Assembly: GCA_028554645.1 (NCBI GenBank)
Contig: JAQOOI010000073.1
Span: 1,054,001-1,118,000 of the forward strand
Source of the DNA: Omphalotus guepiniiformis
Taxonomy: Eukaryota; Basidiomycota; Agaricomycetes; Agaricales; Omphalotaceae
Direction of reading: 5' to 3'
Length of the DNA stretch: 64,000 nucleotides
Shown here: positions 26,558-38,242 of the stretch, piece after piece
Position numbering within the stretch: position 1 is the first letter of the stretch
Layout: each line of letters opens with the position of its first letter
Program-made: the position numbers and the translations under genes
Notes under the pieces: generated by a model
The model's input: only the letters and a program-made list of their open reading frames with translations
Databases searched by the model: none
Told to the model about the DNA's origin: nothing

Positions 26558-29500
26558 TCATGAAGTCCCTTGTTGCGCACGGGCAGCGGACTTCTCTCTT
26601 GTTCTACTCGCGTTTGTGCCTCGACTCGCGGACTTCGTTTGTCGGAAACATAAAAACTCTATACCAGTAGCTCGCCGGGTATCAGCTAAGGTCTTCTTAA
26701 CACCATCAAGATGATTCTGGAGATTTTCGTCCCCTGGTCTTCGAGCATATGCTTGTGAAATCTTGTTATACAGATCAGAAAGGGTTTTCGCTGCTGACGG
26801 GGTGACGTATTTTCCGAGTGTCTGGTGCATGAATTCTATCTCAAGTGTTGCCTGGAAAGGAATAAGGGTGAACTCCAAATATGATGTGCCTAAGAATTCA
26901 CGTACACGTAGCATCCCGCCCATACCGAACCGTTTGACTTGCTTGAAGCACCTGAGAGCTTCATCAGCCAATTCTTCGGCAAGGAAGCTAAGCGTTCTTT
27001 CTAATAAGCCTTCTGCAACACTGGTGATCTGGGCGTGGACGCCGACCAGGTACATTAGTGTTTCATACATGTACGGCCGTATTTCTAATTCCCCGTCAAA
27101 TTTACGTCCAAGCTTGGCTACGAAAGCACATACCTCGAGGTTGTGGAGTCTCATACCAATCCATGCTTTCATCGAGAATTCCACTACGAACCAGACTGGT
27201 CACAATAGAAGACCTTGGCTTCGCGTACCCCTCGAAAAGTGTTTTATCAAGCTCTTGCACCATATTCATCAAAGTCTGCAAAGGATGTTACATCAACGTC
27301 GAGCCCATGGCGTAAACTCGGAGAAAAAAGACCTGTCTATCGTCGGCGATAGCAATGCCAAAAGCATTCTCTAGTTGTGTTATCATGCTGGGAATAATAG
27401 AATTCGATAGATGTCCGAGATTTGAAAGCACCAATAGCAATCGTATATCCTGGGCAATCTAGGGTCAATATAAATTTTCCGCAGGTACCTATTACACGTA
27501 CTCCATCAGAAAGATCAAGCAATTCCAACCCATTCGTTGCAGTTGGCCTGGATGCGGTAGCGACGGGGCGTGTCCCCGTGACGATGGGCGACTCATCAGA
27601 TGCCAGGCGTACAAGGCCGTCCAAAAAAGCGTACAGCGCATCTAAGAACGCCTTGGTGATCTTTGAGACAAAGGCAGGAGGTATCGGATTTTGTTTCACT
27701 GCCTTCGTGAGAGAGGATGATAGCAAGTCGACCCCACCAGCGAGTCTGTATGCGGCGGTAGTTACTTGTCTCTGGAAAAGCTCCATCTGAGTTAAGTAGT
27801 GAGTGGCAGATGGGTCGGTGGGGCTTGCTATCCAAGCCTCAAGGTAATAGAAATTATTAGCATCTGCGGACAAATGAATCACTGGATAAATGGGTACTAC
27901 AATTTCGAGACTGACCACGGAGCCAGGTATTGACCAGAATGTCTTCAAAGCGCCATTTGGTGCTCTCTAACAAGCCACGTATGATGGAAGAAACATCATT
28001 CGAAATCTCCATTGAATTCAATTCATTCACACATTCTTGAATTTCCCCTAATATCTTTATCAGGTAATGCGAGGTAGAAAGGGAAGTTGAGTTCAGAGGT
28101 AGGTGAGAAGGCGGATGGTTAGCGGCACTCGGTGAAGACATCACCGCCATATCGGACAACTTGAAGAACTCCGAAAGGAGCGAGATGTACAGTTTTACTA
28201 TTTCTAGTACCATAGTCTTGCATTGCGATGGACTTCGACGACTACTAGACGACGCCTAGAACACGCATAAGTCGAAGACTCTGACACGCAAATAACTGAA
28301 AAGTCCACCTTCTTGAATTTCCCATCCATATAACTGGTGGCAATTTTCCAGAAGGTGGGTAGTGATGTGAGCATCCCTTCGGAGAGGTTCTTGACAAGGT
28401 CCCAAATTGCTTGCCATACAGGTTCCCCAGCAGACTTGGCTATTCAATAACACGTGAGGGTTACAACACAATGAATCAGGGGAGAGGGGGGCTGACCAAC
28501 AATGGCATCGGGTTGCTTCGCTTCCAAAGCCGAAAGAGCAAGCTGAAGCTGCGCACATAGTGAATTTGCTAGTGCTTCGGGGGCTATGTTATCTGGTGCG
28601 GTTTTTTCCAGCGCCACTACAAAGGAGGTCAAGACACGTAACCACGTTTAAGCATAAATACCTACCGTTGACAGCTGCTAATGAGGATCGATAGGACTTG
28701 TTCATTTGGTCCAATATGTGTTTGTGTTGACTATCGAAATACGTCCAAGCAGGATCATCTGCTGAAGGTAAGTCGACTAGTAGTCTACAAGCAAACAGAT
28801 AAGAACCAACTGATTGGCGTGAGTTGAACTAAAATATACAGACTCAAGTGTTTTCTCATGTTCTTCGATACTCCGGGTAGGATCTTGGAGTTGAGATAGG
28901 AGGACAGCCCTCATTTCCCCAATAGCCTTTTCGACGCTAGTCCACACCTTATCGAGGATACGCTTTTGCTGCTGCTCAGCTGAGGAAGAAGAGCGGCCAT
29001 CTTTTGGCGTGCCAAATGGTAAAAGTTGGCCAGGGCGAGTTTCGAGTAGTAATTTGCCTTTCTTGTAATCCCGCATTGCGACCTCATAACGACCCTACTG
29101 GCTAACATGAGCTCAAGATATAAAAAACAACCAGTGTTAACTGACCGCCTCTATGGACTCCATTATGAAGCTGGGAAGATTGAAGAAAAACTTCGATCTT
29201 TCGAAAATACCGAGGGTTGTACGGAGTTTATCGGCCTTAGACGCATTCTCCAGGACGGGCAAGAAGACTTGATTCGCCTTTACAGCAGCCTCTGTGGTAG
29301 TTTCGTGAGCGCTCCTCCCTGATCGAATGTATAGAAAGCCTGTTTGAGCTCGTCACGGAGAGGCTTTGAGGCATATTCAGTTGAGGGTTCGAGAAGACCC
29401 TCCTTCATTTCCGCGTGCAGGGCTACCATTAGGCGTGTCATGATAGGTAGTTCATAGGAGCAATCGAGAAGAACATACCATCCGTAGAAGCCTTGACGGC

Positions 29501-29987
29501 GACAAAACGATCGAAATTATCCTCCACTAACACTCTTATAGCCTCTGAACGAGAATCTATCGACGCCCGGAGGTGTGCTATGCCAGACGCCAGGTCTTGA
29601 TAGGTGGCATTTGGATGGACAACTGATAGAAAAGCCTTTGGATCGAATGACTTGGAAGTGATGAGAACGGCAGCCTCTGGTAACCAGAGAATCAATATAT
29701 TATGGCGCTTCGTGAAATGGGCAATGTTTACTGGATTCCATGTCCATATCTTTGACGTTGACACTCGATCCGATTCCGAGAGGTTCCCCCTCATTGTCCC
29801 CAGAGCTTGACAATGCTCCAGCAACTGAATCTTCCAGATCATGATCGACCTCCTCCCATTTCCTGTCCAAGTTCATTCATCGCGTCTAATGCATGCAAGC
29901 TTTTAGCGCTTACTTCGGGTGTAAAGACGATATCTTATAGGCCTTCAGCAAGGTTGCTTCGTCCACGCTGAAATTCAACTTTGGCAT
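26558..29987 (-). CDS. SEC5: Exocyst complex component Sec5
   Basis: Sec5 is a subunit of the octameric exocyst that tethers secretory vesicles at growth sites such as hyphal tips. The ATG at 29987 begins [20 protein letters not shown]. An intron follows, then [15 protein letters not shown] conserved Sec5 block reads [20 protein letters not shown] and [15 protein letters not shown]; further in come [20 protein letters not shown] and [11 protein letters not shown], the coiled-coil/CorEx region shared by exocyst subunits. The C-terminal helical bundle is spread over several exons (27337-29842) and ends with the 26558-27184 exon, including [20 protein letters not shown] and [15 protein letters not shown]. 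The last ~25 residues are polar and may be disordered. Introns are short and in phase. Family identity is good; minor exon borders in the middle are less certain. Confidence 0.87.
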
Positions 29988-31521
29988 TTCGAAAAATTGG
30001 AAGATGAGATGGCTCTACAGAGGTTGAGTAGTGTTTGAAGCATGCACAGCGATATATCGTAATATTACAGCAAGGCGAAAGAAAAGGACGTGTCGTGAAA
30101 CTTCATGTAGTGGTCGTCGCTGAGTGCTGTAAGTTTACCACAAAGGGTATTGTTATGACATGTTTTGTTTGGATGTTATTGACTTCTTCTATTCTGAGCA
30201 CAACCCAAGCTTTGCCCAAACTTTAAACCAACACCGCCGTTTCTTTCGCTTCAACTTTCAATAATCAACAATGAATTGCGATATCTCAAAGGACGAAAGA
30301 AATATTCCGGACTCCTGGCTTACTCCAAACATCTATCTCCGCCATTCTATCATGTCCATATAATCACCTTTACACATTCTACGCTGGTGCCACGGTACTG
30401 ATCGTAATAATCTTCATCTTCGGGTGCCTCAAGTCGAGCATCGCGGGCTACTCTAAGGCTCGGCGCTTGGTATCTTACTCATGCAAGAAGCCTGTCCCCT
30501 GATGTACGCAAGATTGGTCTGCGCAGCCTGCGGCCCTGTGGGGATGTCTCTTTTCTTTTGCCTAAACGCCTCATCGGTTCAAGTTTTCCAGGAATCCCGG
30601 CCGATATCTGACTCCTGAAGCTCTTCTGCGCTACGCGCTACTGTAAAGAGCTATAGAAGCATCGAGGGTGTCGAAACTTATGCACGTCACAACGATCTTT
30701 GGACGGAGATACGCACAAAGTTATAACCTTGCGCGGACGAACCCAAACTCTTCACATCAGTAAAACTCAATATTTGAGGGAACGGGGACCTGAAATCGCT
30801 TTCCGGAGATTTCTCATACACACATGTACTCCAGTTATTCCAAAACTCTTACATTCAAGACACTGCAATGCATTTTCTATTCGCTGCCGATGTTTAACCG
30901 CAGTGGTTCTTGTAGTACAATTTGATGGAGCTGCTTGACAGGAACACTGCGTCTATTCTATCTTACGGGAAGATGCTTTGACAATCGAAGCTGATATGAC
31001 TCACCTTGCGCTCGTAGATCCCCTCACGGGACCATCTTTCGATGTTTCCTTTGCTCCCTTCTTAGACTTCATGGGCAAAACAATCTGGAACCATACCGTC
31101 TGTCTGGTAGCACTCCTATTGTGGAGTAGAGGCAAGCTTTCAACAGCGACCAAAATACAATGGGATCTAAGTTTCGCGTGATATCCTTCGCGCAATGTTC
31201 ATTGGTGGGATATTCATTGAAATGTTCCTTGATTCTATACTCACGCGCTCCGCAGAGACCAGGAAGGAATGCACTTTCAGTCATCGCGCAGGATATCACT
31301 GAAGCGACTGAAAATATTTCAGGCTCGACTAGGACTGGGAGCAATCCCTACACTCACAACATAGGCCATCAAGGAGATTCGCAAGCAAAGGCTTGAGCTC
31401 TACCAAAGTAATGAAGCCAATTTTGTCCCATGCGAAATTGCCATATCATGCGTGTAAATGCTGTCTAAAGTACATCCTAAATGTATCCGAGTCCACGTCC
31501 TCGCTTTCAATCATGCATTCG
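29988..31521. other. 1.5 kb region without a confident gene
   Basis: A gene-like start lies at 30271 (CAACA before ATG, preceded by a pyrimidine-rich leader). It reads MNCDISKDERNIPDSWLTP but meets a stop after 30 codons. Downstream pieces contain hydrophobic runs: GATVLIVIIFIFGCL near 30390 and NHTVCLVALLLW near 31090. No splice path joins them in one frame, so a decayed membrane-protein gene is possible. No RNA gene or repeat is seen. Confidence 0.35.
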
Positions 31522-32611
31522 TCAATCTGCTGTGCTCTTACCCTCCTGCTCATTCATGTCAGGAAGAGGTGCGTTAATTTTGAATATGGTGTTTATTTTC
31601 CACATGTTGTCGTATTTGCAATCTTCAGGTAGGGGGCCTTGCTGGAATTCCAAAAGGGCGAGGTTGTGTTTCATCTCCAGAAAGTAAAGAATCATGTAAC
31701 CATTGTCGAGTGCCTGCTTGAGGTGGTTTGTATCTATTGGTCCAAATGTTTCTATCTTGTTCAAGGGAGCAGGTCCTGCATCCTTGAAACGCACAAGTGA
31801 TGGATCATCAGGTTTGGTCTTGTCTGCTTCGACCTCAAAGAGAGCGAAGTGCGTGGCGAGCAGAGATGAGCGAACACCCTTGTGAAGTTCGAGAATGTGC
31901 GATGCCTTGATGAGTGCCACACATTTGTGAGCTAAGCATCAATAGAAACATATGCCGAGTTACTTACAGCGTACTCTATGGCAGCATTGTTTTTCTTGAA
32001 CCAAGTTTGAATTATCTGGGGGCCGACATAGACCTTGCCTTTCGCAAGAGCCGCGGTTTTACGTTGTTCTAGTCGCGCCGCGGTCGCGACTCGGTCTTTA
32101 CAAATGCTCTTATGTTGAGGCCAGTGAGCACTAGCCATTATTGCCGTGAGCCACTGAAATTGTCAGAACAAAGAAACTAGCACTTACACTTGACATTCAC
32201 GGCTTCAAATGCATCGTTTCAGCACTGGCAGATGAATAGTGAACCAAATCACGCATATCTACATACATGCAATAGTATGTACCACGACATTTCGCGCATC
32301 GCGCGAATTGTTGCTTTGCAGCTGGGCGCTTCTGGCATCTTCCACAACCATGTGTGAGGCGACCACGATCCCGAATCGCGTTCGTCATAGCCTCCATCGT
32401 AGTTATGACTGGCTGCGAGCCGGGCATTGCAGTATTCAGTAAGACGACTGAGCCACCGCGAAGCTGACCTGGGTTAATCTGTCCAAACGAATTATCTCAT
32501 CAGTTAACCTCGCAATGTAGACACGAATGACTAAATGAATTAGAGACTCACCTCGAAGGAGGTTCCTACTCCTACTCCGGGTATTTCGATTTTCTGGACA
32601 TTGTCGACCAT
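31522..32611 (-). CDS. MYND zinc-finger protein
   Basis: MYND domains bind two zinc ions and mediate protein-protein contacts; this family is expanded in basidiomycetes and its function is unknown. The ATG at 32611 gives MVDNVQKIEIPGVGVGTSFE, then an intron, then INPGQLRGGSVVLLN. The finger reads CGRCQKRPAAKQQFARCAKC followed by RGTYYC. Splicing out two further introns joins this to ECQVAHWPQHKSIC, which completes the C-x2-C ... C-Q-x3-W-x2-HK-x2-C pattern. After the finger come the conserved WFKKNNAAIEYA and, using the acceptor at CATCAAG, ASHILELHKGVRS; the rest is an undefined domain to the stop at 31522. The gene is divergent from SCS7 with only 130 bp between start codons. Confidence 0.82.
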
Positions 32612-32741
32612 GATGGTTCTGCTCTAAGGCAAATCTGGGACCGAGTCTCGAAGCGGCCCCGTGACTGCCGAACTGGTCTCGTCCCGCCGGCTCGGGGTTA
32701 TGTAAGACAGGGGATTTTCATCCTCAACAATTTACACTCGC
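32612..32741. promoter_or_regulatory. Short bidirectional promoter between MYND gene and SCS7
   Basis: Only 130 bp separate the two divergent start codons, so both promoters must overlap here or extend into the leaders. The stretch contains GC-rich blocks (agcggccccgtgactgccg) and no clear TATA box. Confidence 0.55.
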
Positions 32742-34249
32742 ATGGATTTGAGGAAACGTACGACTTCGTCCTTGACTACCATGTCCAAGCGTATCAGGAT
32801 ACTCGACGCTGAAGAGCTCAAGAGCCATACTTCTCCCACTGACTGCTGGGTCGCTCGTAATGGCAAAGTTTATGATATCTCAGCTTTTCTGCCGGACCAC
32901 CCTGGAGGCGACGATATAATTCTGAAACACGCTGGCAGCGATGTTGGAGAAGTCATGAAGGATAAAGTTGAACATGAACATTCAGACGCGGCGTATGATA
33001 TGCTGGACGAATACTGTATTGGAAGGCTTGGAAGCACTGACAATATTGTCAGGGATGGTACGATTTCTCCTGTCATCATCTCCGTCAGAGTACTGAAAGT
33101 AATTTCAAGATTGGGAAGCTACCGATGATTTCCACCCAGATAATACGGACACTGTTAAAGACTATGAAAAGCATCAGTTCCTCGACCTTCGTAAACCTTT
33201 ACTGCGGCAAGTATGGGAGGGGAATTTCAGGTATGTTTGATATGTCCCTGTGTGCGACTATTGCCTAATTCCATCATAGTAAGGCTTACTATCTGCGCCA
33301 AATTCACCAGCCTCGTCATGTCACGGAGACTGCTCGTCTTTTTGGTCCAAGTTACCTCGAGGTAACGCGTTCATCGTATACTTATTAGCTGTGGTTGCTA
33401 ACTCGTATTCAGGTCTTCACGCGGACAAAGTGGTTCGTCGTGCCCATCTTTTGGGCACCTATCACCATCTATCTCTTCCTTCGCTCCATATACCAATTCA
33501 CTGCCCCGTTACCACCGTTCACGGTCAACCCAGCTCTCCCGCTAGCGTCGTGGTCGCAAGTTTCTTCAGAGTCTATAGCTAAGACTCTTGCCTGTTTCTT
33601 CCTCGGGAATTTCATTTGGACACTTTTGGAGTACACCTTGCATCGATTCCTCTTCCACATCGATTACTACCTGCCTGACCGGCCGTTCTTCCTCATGCTT
33701 CATTTCATGCTCCACGGTGTGCATCACTATCTACCCATGGACCGGTAAGTTTTGATGCTTCATTATTGACAAAATGGCTTTGACAAATGTCTATCTCTAG
33801 CCTTCGGCTAGTCATGCCTCCGGTCCTATTTGCTGCCTTGGAATGGCCATTCACCCAATTGGCCCACAAGTTATTCCCGGCTGCAATTGCGAATGGAATC
33901 ATTTCTGGTGCCTTTACTTTCTGTGCGTTCACCTTTCATCGTCATGGTCTTTGTCCTGATGTCTTCTCAGACGTTCTTTACGACTGTATGCACTACGCGT
34001 GAGTTATACCTCTCACTTTCATGGAGATGAAGAAGACTAACTCTATCACCAGCTTGCATCACACAATGCTACCGACATATATGAAGGAAATGAAGAAGTA
34101 CCATCTTGGCCATCACTACAAAAACTACGAGCTTGGTTTTGGTGTCACCAGTATGTGTCCTCTTCTCCCTTATGCATGGGTGTGGATATTGAATCATTCG
34201 CGCAGGCAAAGTCTGGGACATCGTCTTCAACACCGTGCTCCCTATTTGA
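32742..34249 (+). CDS. SCS7: Sphingolipid fatty-acid alpha-hydroxylase Scs7/FA2H
   Basis: Scs7 is an ER di-iron enzyme that 2-hydroxylates the N-acyl chain of ceramides. The N-terminus is a cytochrome b5 domain: DCWVARNGKVYDISAFLPDH then HPGGDD, with the second heme His in EHEHSDAAYDML. The hydroxylase domain holds two membrane hairpins and the histidine boxes: LEYTLHRFLFHIDYY, FMLHGVHHYLPMD, LYDCMHYALHHTMLP and YHLGHHYKNYELGFGVTSK. The protein ends VWDIVFNTVLPI (TGA 34247-34249). An intron between TFY and VLYDCMHY removes an otherwise open stretch, as shown by restored homology. The first ATG (32742) is used; a second in-frame ATG at 32781 (MSKRIRILDAEEL) is an alternative start. It converges on the acyl-CoA synthetase downstream, another fatty-acid enzyme. 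Confidence 0.93.
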
Positions 34250-34592
34250 TTTTGTGATTCACAAAAGCAAAAAGGCTTTGATTATGTAGCCACAACTCGG
34301 TACTCATACCCTACTCATTCAGATTCAGGACCATTTCTTCAGATAGAATCGTTATCGTTTTGGATTATGTCTGTGCCCGTTACATGTATTCATACAGCTT
34401 CTTAATTGCTAGCCTTCGAGGCTTATTAGACTAAACTGATCCCGATGTGTTCATTCGCAAACTCCCAACATTACTTCCATACAATCTGAGATACAGCTTC
34501 GTGCAAAAGGCGTTCGTTCTACACACAAAGTCAATGCAGTCCTTTGATTTCTGCCAATTTGAAAAATGCAATACGAGTTCACACTGATGGTT
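34250..34592. other. Shared 3' intergenic region of SCS7 and acyl-CoA synthetase
   Basis: About 340 bp between the convergent stops. Short open frames are present but unsupported. Nothing else was seen. Confidence 0.45.
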
Positions 34593-37325
34593 CTATGATT
34601 GAGCACATCCAATACCCTTCTCCGCCAGCTCTGTACTCCACTTTCTCAATACATGTTTCATTACCTTCCCGCTGGCCGTTTTCGGGAGTTCATCAGGTAC
34701 ACCATCCTCCCCAACGAACCACACCCACGCTGGCGTATTCTACAAAGTTCCATCATTCATCAAACGTGTTTCCGAGTCGTAATGGAATGAAGCAAGCACA
34801 CCTGGGGGTTCATATTCCGAGCAACCGTCTGTCGGACTTCCTCCGAAGACAACTTGGTGCCAGGTTCAGGGACAATCCACGCCCCGACAACCTCTCCGTA
34901 TTTCTGGTCAGGTACGGCGACGGCTGCTGCTTCGCGTATCTTATGATTATTCGACGTCAAGGCGTCTTCGATTTGAACCGGAAAGAGGTTCTGTGATGAC
35001 GAGCCAGGTGTCAAGGATGCGGAGAAATCAAAGAAAAGGGTGGATTTCTGACCTCTCCTCCACGAATAATAATATCCTAGGTCAACAGCGTTAGTTTAGC
35101 TGAGCAGAGTGGACGATGAAAGACCCGTACTTTGATTCTTCCAACAACTACACATAGCAGCGACGTGAGCTGAATTCTTGGCTCAAGTCAGAACAAAGCA
35201 TACCTCGAAGGTAGCCTTCTTCATCAAGGATACCCTCATCTCCTGTGTGCATCCACACAACTTCGCTGTCTTCCGAATCTCTATGCATCGCCTTTCGTGT
35301 CTGCTGTTCATCTTCCCAATACCTGTTCCGTCAACACACTACAATCAGAAAACCCATTGTTTCCGAATACTATTAAAGACGCACCCCTTCTGTACTAGGT
35401 ACCCTGCGATACAAATTTCTCCCGGGACACCAACAGGCACGATGTTCCCTTCGGGGTCGATAACTTTAGCTTTGACATGCGGTAAAATCTTTCCGACTGT
35501 CTCGATGCGTTTGATGATCGGGTCCGCTGGAGAGGTTTGGAAGGAGGCGGGGCTGGTCTCGGCTATTGAGAGTACATAGGCGTACATCAGTAGATGGCGG
35601 TCGGTTTTTAAAAGAATATCTTACTCATTCCGTATACGTTAGTCAGGTCCTTCAGGTTGAGCTCTGAGATTAGCCTTCGCATCAGTTCAATCGGGATAGA
35701 AGATCCAGCAGCAATCCCCGTTCTAGTGTTTCGCGATGGTGAAATAGAGATACACGATAGAATTCGAAAAACAAACCTCAAGCTGGTGGTATCGACACCT
35801 TCCCCTCGATTCCGCCTCTTCTCTAACTCAGAAAGTACACCAAGGAAATGCCTGTACAATGTGAAGCGGGTTAAACGGACGATATTCCTCTTCAAAATAA
35901 TCGTGCTCACGTAGGTACCCCATGCAGAGCGGTGCACTTCTCTGCCGCGACGGCATCAACAATGGCTACAGGGTCAAAAATTGCTGAAGGATACACTATG
36001 CAGGATCCGTGCGTCCAGGCTGCTAGATTGCCCAAGACTAGACGTATTGACGATTGATGTCAGGCTATAGAGATGATAGTAAGAAATTGAGAACACTTAT
36101 CAAAACAGTGAAACAACGGAGGGACGTTGCCTAAGAAGTGAGGATCAGTGGGAAAGTCCAAAATATTTCTATATGTTTAGGCTCACAAAGGATATCTTTC
36201 TCTGTGAGGTACATACGACGTCCCACCGTGATACCGTTGTTGAGTAGATTATAGTGAGTCAACTGAAGGAATGATTGTAAACCAGGACTACATGAACTAG
36301 GAGCCTGTCCGCACCGACACGGCCTTGGGCAAGCCCGTTGTCCCGCTATCAGTGTCGTCAGAACAAGATTCCTCAGAGTATCATACAGTAGCACCTACCT
36401 CGTGAATTGCAGATTGATCACATCTTCGTACTGTAGTGACTGAGTTAATTCCTTGACCATCCTATCCTCCTTCGTATCTTCTCCCCACAGCAGCACCTCT
36501 CGCCAGTCAATGACGGACCTGACTTCAATCTTGCGTAGCTCGTCCCGATACGTATCCTCATTGTCGACTACGATAAGATTGCGTAATTCAGGGAGATCTG
36601 CCTCTTGGATGCTGCCTGGCTGTGAGTTGCGAATGCCGGGGAAACGATCCGCGAGTAATTGCACGTAAGATGTGGTCCGGATTCTTGGCACAACAAATAG
36701 ATGTTTGACCCCGACTAATTTCAAAGTGTTGGCCTACAGACATTATCACTAAAGCCGCGCGCGCGGAAGCAGTGAAAGAGAAGATAAATACCTGCTCGTC
36801 AATATGATACGCAGGATTGATAGTGACGAGAATTGCTCCAATTCGCGATACAGCCCATTGAAGCGTGGCATACGAGCTAATGACAATGATGATGTTGATG
36901 GTCAATCAAAATTGCAAATTTCTTAGCTCTAAATCGTTGGTCTAGACGTGCCTGTTGTTGCCCATTAACACACCAACTCTATCTCCTTTCTCTACTCCCA
37001 TGAGCAACAATCCTCTCGCCAATGCAGCTATATGCCGTTCAAATTCTTCATAGTCCCAAGCAAGATGTGACGAAACGCCTAGATTCCGCGACGGGGGTCC
37101 TGCATGAGCTCGAGGAATTTCAGAACGGCAGATCAGTGCAGGTCTCGTGCTATGCTTTGCAAGAACTTCTTGTGCAAAATAGTCTGGAAGGGTTTGACGT
37201 TCGAGAGCTGGATGAAGAGACCCTTGCGCTACCGACAATGCCAAACTTCTCGTCAATGGTCTAGGCTTTCTACCTCTGCCAGTACTGAGCAACAAAGTGC
37301 GGCTATTGCTCTTGCTCTTCAGCAT
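34593..37325 (-). CDS. AMP-dependent acyl-CoA synthetase (ACSF2-like)
   Basis: This adenylate-forming enzyme activates a carboxylic acid, probably a medium-chain fatty acid, to its CoA thioester. The ATG at 37325 starts a basic, serine-rich leader ([20 protein letters not shown]) that could be a mitochondrial targeting peptide. Motifs in order: [40 protein letters not shown], the ATP-binding [38 protein letters not shown] residues, [20 protein letters not shown], the acceptor motif around [26 protein letters not shown] and the catalytic-lysine tail [17 protein letters not shown]. The stop at 34593 follows GIGCAQS. At least ten short introns are removed in phase. The substrate is inferred from family resemblance only. 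Confidence 0.87.
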
Positions 37326-38242
37326 GGTTATTCAGCCTGCGACAGACCTTGATTGAGAATCTCCGGATGGTTTCGCGACACGCATTGTACCTTGCTGAAC
37401 CGTTCTGTAGCGGACTTCAGGTCATGTGTACCTCTCACGTCACGCTAAGTCTCGGAAAGCATAGTCTTACCATACTTAGTTGACGACTTGAACGACTGGG
37501 GCAGGTTTGCTAACTCACTCCGCTGTGTGCATGCGAATACTTGCACCAATTGTTTCAGTTTCCCGACGTCTTTCATGTTCATCCGAGGATCACATACTGA
37601 CCGATTTACTTTTGATGTAGTTCACGAAATTTGCACCATCTTCACGTTCATTAGAGGCAATTTTGCTCTTCATTGCTTTTACCAATTGGAGGTTCTCATG
37701 ATCTGAGAATATTTACAATGGGCCTTCTCAGAAGTGGAAGCCCAGTGAAGATGTACAAGAAGGTCATCAGGCTCGGCTTGCGGTGGATTCTATGTTGTCG
37801 ATTCTCTCTGGAATGTTGGACTGCTTCAATTTCTAAGTATGTTCAAGGTTGAAAAACCAAGGTCCGAATCTAATCATGAATGGGCGGAAACTTACTTTCT
37901 ACTGCAGTACGCCATCAAATCATTAACCTTCGAGATGGACATCCATCATAGACTACATTGATGAACCCAAGGATGCAAGATGCTTGTTCTTGGATATATA
38001 GTGGTTACATATAATGTGACAATACACGAGCTACGTACTCTCTTTGAATTACTCTACATGCGGTGCGTAAGTCTAAGGCCACGACCGAATACCATTTACT
38101 TGAAGGGCCCCGATCATGTAACAAACTTATCGTATTTTAGGAGTTGATTTTCCCATGGCAGGTTCATTCTCTATATAATTGTTAGTTCCTCGGACCTCCT
38201 GTGCTCATTTGCACGATCAGCCCAAGTTGCCCCCTGAATATC
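37326..38242. other. Divergent intergenic region
   Basis: This ~0.9 kb lies between two divergent starts. It carries a TATA-like TATATAA at 38172-38178, about 65 bp before the next start. A 72-codon plus-strand open frame (37488-37706) is unsupported. Confidence 0.45.
38172..38178 (+). promoter_or_regulatory. TATA-like box of acetoacetate-decarboxylase-like gene
   Basis: TATATAA lies 65 bp upstream of the ATG at 38243, at a plausible spacing, in an otherwise mixed-composition promoter. Confidence 0.4.
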
